A DNA stretch of 16,101 nucleotides from an uncultured Actinomycetes bacterium (GTDB taxonomy: Bacteria; Actinomycetota; Actinomycetes; S36-B12). Where the stretch lies: NCBI GenBank assembly GCA_937876275.1, contig CALFIA010000100.1:1-16101 (forward strand), in the 5' to 3' direction. Shown here piece after piece: positions 7,302-12,926 of this stretch. The notes beneath the pieces are model-generated. The model saw only the letters and a program-made list of their open reading frames with translations, ran no database searches and had not been told where the DNA came from. Position numbers and translations under genes: made by a program. The number at the start of each line of letters is the position of its first letter. The stretch's first letter is position 1.

Positions 7302-9367
7302 GCTGTCCACTTTCTGAAGAACGCCAGGGTGTCGGCGGTCTCCTCGATCGACTTGTCCATGGAGCGAGCGCCGTGGCCTACGTTGCCCTCGGCGCGAATC
7401 AGGATCGGGCGAGCGCCGGAGGTGGCGTGCTGCACAGCCGCGCAGAGCTTGCGACCATGCATGGGATCGGTGCGAGTGTCATTGTCGAACACCGCGAACA
7501 TGGTGGCCGGGTAGTCAGTGCCCTCGTGCACGTTGTGGTACGGCGAGTAGCCAATGAGCCAGCCGAATTGCTCGGCGATCTCCGGGTCGCCGTACTCGAC
7601 GGTCCAGGTCGGCCCGAGCTCTGAGGTCGTGTACCGAATCATGTCGAGCAGCGGGGCAACGCAGACCACGGCGTTATAGAGCTCAGGGCGTTGCGTCATC
7701 GCGGCGCCGACAAGTAGCCCGCCGTTCGAGCCGCCGTAGATGCCGAGCTTGGACGACTCGGTGTAGCCGTTGGAGATGAGGTACTCGGCCGCTGAGTGGA
7801 AATCGTCGAAGACGTTCTGCTTCAAGCCGAGCATGCCGGCGCGATGCCAGTCCTCGCCCTCCTCGCCGCCACCGCGAAGATTCGCGACGGCCCACACGCC
7901 GCCGGATTCGACCCACGCGAGGATGGCTGCCGAGTAACCCGGTGTCAGCGGAATTCCGAATCCGCCGTAGCCGTACAGGATCGTCGAACGCGGCTTATCG
8001 GGTGCCTGGGTCGGGGCGATGATGAACATTCGCACGATGGTGCCGTCGGCGGAGGTGTATTCGACCTGGCGTGAGAAGACCTTTGGCACCTCCACTGTGC
8101 CGGGAGGTGACGCATGGAGAGCAGCCTCGCGGGTGCGTGCATCGAAGGTGTAGATATGCGGAACGGTGGTGTGGTCGGTGTAGACAAACCAGCAGACCGG
8201 GCCGCCATCGAGTTGCTGCACCGGGCCACCGATCGTGCCGGCGCCGGGCAAGGGAACGTGAGCGATGAAGGCTCCGTCACTCGCTGCATGAAGGCTCATC
8301 TCGCTCACGCCATGTCGCGTGCGCACCACGAGAAGAACGTCGTGGTCGAGTTCGGGACCATCAAGCAGTGCGTAACCGTCGAGTACGGCATCAGGATCCT
8401 CGGGGATCAGGTCTGTCCAGGTAAAGGGATCCTCGTACGTGGCAACGGCGAGGCGCGCATATGGCGCATCGAGATCGGTGCTCACGTAGATGCGACCATC
8501 ACGCTCGAACGAAAGGGATGTCTGAGCGTCGACATCGCCTTGGATCAGCGTGAACGACGGATGCGCGGGATCGCATGCTTCGAGATCTGAGATCCAGAGG
8601 TCATTACGCGGTTCGGTGCCCTCGGATGCGGAGACCTGCAGCCAGCGCCCGTCGCGACTTACTTCAACGCCGTAATAGTTGGTCATGGTCATGCCTGCGC
8701 CGAATACGAGGATGTCGGCCTCGGCAGGTGTGCCGACCACGTGCAGGTAGACGCGGCGATGGAAGTTCTGCTCGGACTCGGGCAGCAGCTCGGGTGCGAT
8801 GCGTCGCACGTAGTAGAAGGCGAAGCCTCCGATCAGCCAGGCGATCGGCGAGTACCGGCAGCGATCAATGGGGCCTTCGATGGTCTCGCCGGTGGCGACA
8901 TCCATCACGTAGAGAAGTGACTCCTCATTGCCACCGATCGACAATTGATAGGCAAGTCGATCACCCTCCTTGGAGGGTTGCCAGGAGTCCAAAGTGGTGG
9001 CACCGGTGGGATCGATGGTCATCGGGTCAATGAGGGTGCGCTCGGTGCCGTCGGCTTCGACGACGTACAGAACTGAGAACTGCTGACCGGGTTCGCGGCG
9101 AGTTAGGAAGTAGCGATCACCGCGCCAGTAGGGCGGCGAGACGGTACCCGCGCCGAGGAGCTCTCCGACACGTGCGACGAATCCTTCGCGTGAATCCCAG
9201 TCCGCCTGCTCGGCACTCAGCAGTTCTGACTGTGCGCGTGCCCAGTCAATGGTGCGTGGGTCAGCCGCATCTTCGAGCCAGCGGTACGGGTCGGGCACCT
9301 CAGTGCCGTGCAGGACATCGACGAGGGGCAGCCGCTCGGCTGCGGGATATGCGGGGCGATCGGCCAT
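7298..9367 (-). CDS. Prolyl oligopeptidase, serine peptidase family S9A
   Basis: A 689-residue cytosolic serine peptidase that cleaves after proline in short peptides; the length is typical of S9A enzymes. The N-terminal block PDPYRWLED (25-33) is characteristic. Residues of about 75-430 form the beta-propeller that limits substrate size. The C-terminal alpha/beta hydrolase holds YGYGGFG (465-471), NLRGGGEEGEDWH (496-508), the nucleophile S547 in GGSNGG, D630 as the probable acid in FDNDTRTDP, and the base H665 in NVGHG. Family relatives such as oligopeptidase B cleave after basic residues; the propeller sequence does not settle this. No signal peptide is present. It is the first gene of the six-gene minus-strand operon. 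The ATG at 9367 is preceded by a TAGGCT -10 element after 6 bases and no Shine-Dalgarno, so the mRNA may be leaderless. Confidence 0.95.
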   Translation of the reverse strand: MADRPAYPAAERLPLVDVLHGTEVPDPYRWLEDAADPRTIDWARAQSELLSAEQADWDSREGFVARVGELLGAGTVSPPYWRGDRYFLTRREPGQQFSVLYVVEADGTERTLIDPMTIDPTGATTLDSWQPSKEGDRLAYQLSIGGNEESLLYVMDVATGETIEGPIDRCRYSPIAWLIGGFAFYYVRRIAPELLPESEQNFHRRVYLHVVGTPAEADILVFGAGMTMTNYYGVEVSRDGRWLQVSASEGTEPRNDLWISDLEACDPAHPSFTLIQGDVDAQTSLSFERDGRIYVSTDLDAPYARLAVATYEDPFTWTDLIPEDPDAVLDGYALLDGPELDHDVLLVVRTRHGVSEMSLHAASDGAFIAHVPLPGAGTIGGPVQQLDGGPVCWFVYTDHTTVPHIYTFDARTREAALHASPPGTVEVPKVFSRQVEYTSADGTIVRMFIIAPTQAPDKPRSTILYGYGGFGIPLTPGYSAAILAWVESGGVWAVANLRGGGEEGEDWHRAGMLGLKQNVFDDFHSAAEYLISNGYTESSKLGIYGGSNGGLLVGAAMTQRPELYNAVVCVAPLLDMIRYTTSELGPTWTVEYGDPEIAEQFGWLIGYSPYHNVHEGTDYPATMFAVFDNDTRTDPMHGRKLCAAVQHATSGARPILIRAEGNVGHGARSMDKSIEETADTLAFFRKWTA

Positions 9368-9373
9368 GACCTG

Positions 9374-9379
9374 AGCCTA
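9374..9379 (-). promoter_or_regulatory. Candidate -10 element for a leaderless transcript of the peptidase operon
   Basis: On the minus strand TAGGCT fits the actinobacterial -10 pattern TANNNT and ends 6 bases before the ATG at 9367, the spacing expected if transcription starts at the initiation codon. No clear TTGACA-like -35 is seen 17-18 bases further upstream, where the inverted repeat lies. The absence of a Shine-Dalgarno supports leaderless initiation. Confidence 0.55.
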
Positions 9380-9397
9380 CGTGGGGTCGCGGCGGCA

Positions 9398-9418
9398 GGG
9401 GCAGCCCTTGGCAGCCCC
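9398..9418. promoter_or_regulatory. Inverted repeat between divergent promoters, candidate operator
   Basis: The arms are GGGGC-A-GCC (9398-9406) and GGC-A-GCCCC (9410-9418) around a 3-base centre CTT: eight complementary pairs with one symmetric A/A mismatch. The repeat overlaps the candidate malQ -35 (TTGGCA, 9408-9413) and the region where the -35 of the opposing operon should be. That placement suits a dimeric regulator acting on both promoters. As RNA it would also form a hairpin, but no T-run follows, so it is not a typical terminator. Confidence 0.5.
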
Positions 9419-9437
9419 GAATGACAGCGTTTACAGT
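9408..9437 (+). promoter_or_regulatory. Candidate malQ promoter (leaderless)
   Basis: A -35 TTGGCA (9408-9413, five of six matching TTGACA) and a -10 TACAGT (9432-9437) are separated by 18 bases. Seven bases after the -10 comes the GTG at 9445, the spacing expected when the transcript starts at the initiation codon. No Shine-Dalgarno precedes the GTG. Confidence 0.6.
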
Positions 9438-9444
9438 GAGATCC

Positions 9445-11580
9445 GTGGATCGGAACCTCGAGAGTCTTGCGGCCGCTTACGGAGTGGCCACGTCGTATGT
9501 CGATCAAGGCGGGATGCATGTCGACGTCAGCGAGGAGACAGTTCTCGCCGTGCTCGCAGCACTGGGCACCGATCTACGCGAGGTGGAAGACCGCCCGGCC
9601 GCGATCGCGGCTGCGGCCGAGGCGATGCGCCTTCGCGATTGGCGGCGAATGCTGCCTCCTGTAGTGGTGGCCACGCAGGGCACACAAGCATCCGTGTGGG
9701 TGCATGTGCCGGACGGAGCATCCGCGCGTGCCCACGTGATGACTGACGCGGGTGTTCGTATCGACCTCGTGCAGGTCGACAATTGGAACCCGCCGGTCGA
9801 CGTCGATGGCGAGTGGATCGGCGAGGCATCGTTCGCGATCCCCGCGGATCTCCCATTGGGGTGGCACACCCTGTATGCGGAGAGCGACGACCGCGAGGCC
9901 GATGCCTCGTTGGTCATGACGCCAGCGCGGCTTGACCCCGATGCCATCGCCGGTGACCGGCAATGGGGTTTCATGACCCAGGTCTATGCAACTCGCTCGC
10001 GTGAATCGTGGGGCATTGGCGATCTCCACGATCTCGCAACCCTGGCGTCGTGGAGTGGTGAAGAGCTCGGTGCTGGCTTCGTTCTGATCAATCCGCTTCA
10101 TGCAGCGACCCCGGTGTCGCCGATCGAGAACTCGCCTTACCTGCCCGTCACGCGTCGGTTCACCAACCCGATCTACCTGCATGTCGAGGACATTCCGGAG
10201 TTCGACGAGCTCAAGAAGAAGCAGCGCATGCAACTCGAGGAGAGCGCAGCGCCGCTGCGCGCCATGAATCTGACTGCCGATCTCATAGATCGTGATGCAG
10301 TCTGGTCTGCCAAGCGCGAAGCGTTCGGAGTGATCTTCGACGCGGGCCTTTCGAAGTCGCGTCGACGCGAGTTCGATGACTACTGCGATGAGCAGGGCGT
10401 GGGGCTTCGCGACTTTGCCACGTGGTGCGCGATGAGCGAGATGTTCGGGCACGATCCGTCTGCCTGGTCAGCGGATTACTCGCGCCCGGATTCACCGTCG
10501 GTCGAGGCGTTCCGCGAGGAGCACTCAGCGTTGATCGAGCTGCACATGTGGATGCAATGGCAGATGGATCAGCAGCTTGCCGCGACCCAGAAGGCCGCAC
10601 GCGATGCCGGCATGGTGATCGGCGTCATGGCCGATCTTGCTGTTGGCGTTCATCCCTCGGGTGCTGACTCCTGGTCGTTGCAGAATGTCCTCGCGCGTGG
10701 GGTTTCCGTCGGTGCGCCACCTGACATGTACAACCAGATGGGTCAGGACTGGTCGCAGCCGCCGTGGCGCCCGGATGCCCTTGCTGAAGCGGGATATCTG
10801 CCTTATCGCGATCTGCTGCGTACGATTCTTCGTCATTCGGGAGGCCTGCGGATCGATCACGTTCTTGGTCTCTTCCGCCTCTGGTGGGTGCCCGCAGGCA
10901 TGGGCGCACGCAATGGCACCTTCGTGAGATTTGATCACGACGCGATGATCGGCATCCTGTGCCTGGAAGCGCAACGCGCTGGTGCGATTGTCGTGGGCGA
11001 AGATCTCGGCACAGTCGAACCATGGGTGCGCGATGTGCTCTCCGCACGTGGGATTCTCGGCACAGTCATCTCCTGGTTCGAGCGCACTGACGGAGTCATT
11101 ACCCCTCTTGCCGATTGGCGACAGGACATTCTCGCCAGCGTGACGGTGCATGATCTCCCTCCGACCGCAGGCTTCCTGCGCGATGAGCACGTGCGTATTC
11201 GCGAGAGTCTCGGACTTCTCACCACTGATCCGTCAATCGAGTACGCCAATGCGAGGCGTGACCGCGAGGAGTGGGCTCGACTTCTTCGTGAAGCGGGGTT
11301 CTTGGCAGCTGACGCCGACCTCGACACCGATGCGGGGCTCGAGGCCATGGCCATTGCCCTGCATCGAGCCGTGGGCTCGACCAAGGCTCGACTCGTGGGA
11401 GTCGGGCTAACCGATGTCGTGGGAGACCGGCGCGCCCAGAACCAGCCGGGTACCTACCTCGAGTACCCCAACTGGCGAGTGCCCATGAGTGATTCAGAAG
11501 GTCATCCGATGCTTCTTGAGGACGTCATCGCCGGTACCCCCCTGCTCCGGCCGATGGTCGACGCAGTTCGCCAGCGCTAG
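9445..11580 (+). CDS. malQ: 4-alpha-glucanotransferase (amylomaltase), GH77
   Basis: A 711-residue cytosolic enzyme that transfers alpha-1,4-glucan segments between maltodextrins, releasing glucose, in maltodextrin and glycogen metabolism. The catalytic GH77 domain runs from about residue 170 to the end. Motifs include QVYATRSRESWGIGDLHDL (179-197), SPYLPVTRRFTNPIYL, and LRIDH with nucleophile D471, GEDLG with acid/base E519, and HDLPPTAG with D570. About 165 N-terminal residues form the extra N-terminal and beta-sandwich region found in long bacterial MalQ proteins, so the length is normal for that class. I chose the GTG at 9445 because a promoter-like TACAGT ends 7 bases before it; an ATG at 9421 in the same frame would add eight residues and would place the -10 inside the gene. 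It diverges from the peptidase-channel-globin-glucosidase operon. Confidence 0.93.
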   Translation: MDRNLESLAAAYGVATSYVDQGGMHVDVSEETVLAVLAALGTDLREVEDRPAAIAAAAEAMRLRDWRRMLPPVVVATQGTQASVWVHVPDGASARAHVMTDAGVRIDLVQVDNWNPPVDVDGEWIGEASFAIPADLPLGWHTLYAESDDREADASLVMTPARLDPDAIAGDRQWGFMTQVYATRSRESWGIGDLHDLATLASWSGEELGAGFVLINPLHAATPVSPIENSPYLPVTRRFTNPIYLHVEDIPEFDELKKKQRMQLEESAAPLRAMNLTADLIDRDAVWSAKREAFGVIFDAGLSKSRRREFDDYCDEQGVGLRDFATWCAMSEMFGHDPSAWSADYSRPDSPSVEAFREEHSALIELHMWMQWQMDQQLAATQKAARDAGMVIGVMADLAVGVHPSGADSWSLQNVLARGVSVGAPPDMYNQMGQDWSQPPWRPDALAEAGYLPYRDLLRTILRHSGGLRIDHVLGLFRLWWVPAGMGARNGTFVRFDHDAMIGILCLEAQRAGAIVVGEDLGTVEPWVRDVLSARGILGTVISWFERTDGVITPLADWRQDILASVTVHDLPPTAGFLRDEHVRIRESLGLLTTDPSIEYANARRDREEWARLLREAGFLAADADLDTDAGLEAMAIALHRAVGSTKARLVGVGLTDVVGDRRAQNQPGTYLEYPNWRVPMSDSEGHPMLLEDVIAGTPLLRPMVDAVRQR

Positions 11581-11585
11581 CCCTC

Positions 11586-11591
11586 TAGGAT
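11586..11591 (+). promoter_or_regulatory. Candidate -10 element for the small membrane protein gene
   Basis: TAGGAT fits TANNNT and ends 6 bases before the GTG at 11598, again the leaderless spacing. It lies in the 17-bp gap after the malQ stop, so the two downstream genes may have their own promoter besides read-through from malQ. No convincing -35 is seen. Confidence 0.5.
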
Positions 11592-11597
11592 TAGCGC

Positions 11598-11849
11598 GTG
11601 AACGCAGGACAAGCACTCGCTCTCTTCGCAGGCATCCCGATCGGCTTCGCCATCCTGGTGGCCATTGCCGTGTCGGCCGGCAGCTGGATCCGTGGTGATC
11701 GCCACTCTGGTCTGCCCGGTGAGCCCACAGCTGAAGGCCCCGTCTTCATCGCCAGCTCCGGTTCTGCGCCTGATCCGTCGATCATTCCGCGCGAACTCGG
11801 CGTCGGTTCGTACTCCGTCATGGGAGGTGGCGCGCATGGAAGCTTCTGA
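11598..11849 (+). CDS. Small single-helix membrane protein, possible aa3 cytochrome oxidase subunit CtaJ
   Basis: An 83-residue protein with one hydrophobic helix at about 7-27 (ALFAGIPIGFAILVAIAVSAG), a basic boundary WIRGDRH and a polar, glycine- and proline-rich tail ending GGGAHGSF. The FxGIP pattern at the head of a single helix resembles, from memory, the actinobacterial aa3-oxidase accessory subunit CtaJ, first seen in the M. smegmatis respiratory supercomplex, whose gene is also next to a DUF5130 gene and pepN. If so, it would sit in the cytoplasmic membrane beside the terminal oxidase. The GTG at 11598 follows a TAGGAT -10 by 6 bases and has no Shine-Dalgarno. Its last 14 bases overlap the DUF5130 gene. 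That it is a real gene is likely from context; the CtaJ identity is only moderately supported. Confidence 0.72.
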   Translation: MNAGQALALFAGIPIGFAILVAIAVSAGSWIRGDRHSGLPGEPTAEGPVFIASSGSAPDPSIIPRELGVGSYSVMGGGAHGSF

Positions 11850-12222
11850 TCTGACTCCCAAGCAGCGCGTGGCGATTACCAATGCGGTCGAACTCGCTCG
11901 TGAGATCTCCGGACGTTGCTTCGCTGTTTACGTCGGCCCGCTCGAGCAAGGTCGTGACTCGGCCATTGCCAAGCACGCACAAATCACCGGCGCCGAGACT
12001 GCCGTACTGATTGCGGTGGATCCCCAGGCGCGCACCATCGACATCGTCACCGGCACCCAGGCAGCGATCGACATTGACGATCGCTCGTGCGAACTCGCCA
12101 TCTTGGCCATGCGCTCGAACTTCGGTGCTGACGATCTCGTCGGCGGCATTCGCTCAGGTGCGATGCTGCTCGCTGAGCATGCTCGTGCACCGCGGGTGCT
12201 GCACCTCAACGAGCCGGCCTAA
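11836..12222 (+). CDS. DUF5130 family protein (TPM-like fold)
   Basis: A 128-residue soluble protein conserved in Actinomycetia and commonly found beside pepN. Family hallmarks are AVLIAVDPQARTIDIVTG (56-73), DDRSCELAILAM (81-92) and the C-terminal block GADDLVGGIRSGAMLLAEHAR (97-117). The fold resembles TPM-domain proteins; the biochemical role is not known to me. The ATG at 11836 has a GGGAGG ribosome site 8 bases upstream (11822-11827). It overlaps the preceding small membrane-protein gene by 14 bases, so the pair is probably coupled. The M. tuberculosis equivalent is, from memory, Rv2468c. It ends 18 bp from the convergent DsbA-fold gene, and no clear terminator is seen in that gap (only a weak 4-bp CAGC/GCTG stem). 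Confidence 0.88.
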   Translation: MEASDLTPKQRVAITNAVELAREISGRCFAVYVGPLEQGRDSAIAKHAQITGAETAVLIAVDPQARTIDIVTGTQAAIDIDDRSCELAILAMRSNFGADDLVGGIRSGAMLLAEHARAPRVLHLNEPA

Positions 12223-12240
12223 CTCAGCTCGCTGCGCTGC

Positions 12241-12858
12241 CTACTCGAACGAGGGGCCGGCAGTTCGGGTGCGCTTGATCTCGTAGAAGCCAGGAGTGCC
12301 GGCCACCAGCAAGGTGCCATCCCACAACTTGCCCGCTGCATCGCCGCGAGGCGTCGGCGTGACGACCGGGCCGAAGAAGGCGATCTGCTTGCCGTCAGCT
12401 CCAGGCACGGCGATGACAGGAGTACCGACATCCTCGCCGACCAGGCTGATGCCCTCGGCGTGGCTTGCACGCAGATCGTCATCCACGGCATCGGAGTGGG
12501 CGAACTCGGCGAGGGCTGCAGGCAAGCCGACTTCAGCAAGTGATTCCGCGATCACGGCATCGAAGTCCGCGTTCTGCTGGAGATGAATGCGATTTCCCAT
12601 GGCCGTGTAGAGCGGCAGGATCACGTCGTCACCGTGCGCATTGCGGGCGGCAATGATTACGCGCACCGGGCCCCAAGCCCTTGTCATGAGGTCGACGTAC
12701 TTCTCGGGAAGGTCTCGGCCGTCATTGAGAACAGCCAGGGACATCACGTGCCAACGCACGTTGACCTCGCGAACCTGCTCGACTTCGAGCATCCAGCGGG
12801 AGGTCATCCAGGCCCACGGGCAGGCGGGGTCGAACCAGAAATCTGCTGTCACGCTCAC
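12241..12858 (-). CDS. DsbA-fold oxidoreductase, mycothiol-dependent nitroreductase (Rv2466c) family, CPWA motif
   Basis: A 205-residue cytoplasmic protein with a thioredoxin-like DsbA fold. The N-terminal ADFWFDPACPWAWMTSRW (5-22) and the AWGPVRV (61-67) and TAMGNRIH (85-92) blocks match the actinobacterial Rv2466c family, which uses mycothiol to reduce nitro compounds and oxidants. The cis-proline loop GTPVI (P147) is present, followed by FFGPV and the C-terminal EIKRTRTAGPSFE. The active site reads C13-P-W-A16: as I recall, Rv2466c has CPWC, so the resolving cysteine is replaced by alanine, which suggests a monothiol mechanism. The GTG at 12858 has a GAGGAG ribosome site 5 bases upstream; a reading from 12909 would add 17 unlikely residues. 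It is transcribed divergently from pepN. Confidence 0.9.
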   Translation of the reverse strand: MSVTADFWFDPACPWAWMTSRWMLEVEQVREVNVRWHVMSLAVLNDGRDLPEKYVDLMTRAWGPVRVIIAARNAHGDDVILPLYTAMGNRIHLQQNADFDAVIAESLAEVGLPAALAEFAHSDAVDDDLRASHAEGISLVGEDVGTPVIAVPGADGKQIAFFGPVVTPTPRGDAAGKLWDGTLLVAGTPGFYEIKRTRTAGPSFE

Positions 12859-12894
12859 GTGGGCTCCTCGAGTGGCTCCCATGCACCAGGCGCA

Positions 12895-12919
12895 TAGGGT
12901 TGGTCTCATCCTAAGGAGG
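12895..12919 (+). promoter_or_regulatory. Candidate pepN promoter -10 and strong Shine-Dalgarno
   Basis: TAGGGT (12895-12900) fits a -10 element and would start transcription near 12907. AAGGAGG (12913-12919) is a near-perfect Shine-Dalgarno 7 bases before the GTG at 12927, unlike the leaderless genes elsewhere in the window. On the other strand TAGGAT (12913-12908) could be the -10 of the divergent DsbA-fold gene, so the two promoters would overlap. The ribosome site is secure; the promoters are tentative. Confidence 0.55.
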
Positions 12920-12926
12920 TCATCGC

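Noticed and set aside
9398..9418. The GC-rich hairpin between the peptidase and malQ as a transcription terminator
   Set aside because: It lies between two divergent start codons, where nothing needs terminating, and no T-run follows on either strand. An operator is a better reading.
9574..10452. A 292-codon open frame antisense to malQ
   Set aside because: It is the reverse of the MalQ N-terminal and early catalytic region, with no start signal and no recognisable domain.
12223..12240. An intrinsic terminator between the convergent DUF5130 and DsbA-fold genes
   Set aside because: Only a 4-bp CAGC/GCTG stem is visible in the 18-bp gap and there is no T-run, so a terminator is not supported.
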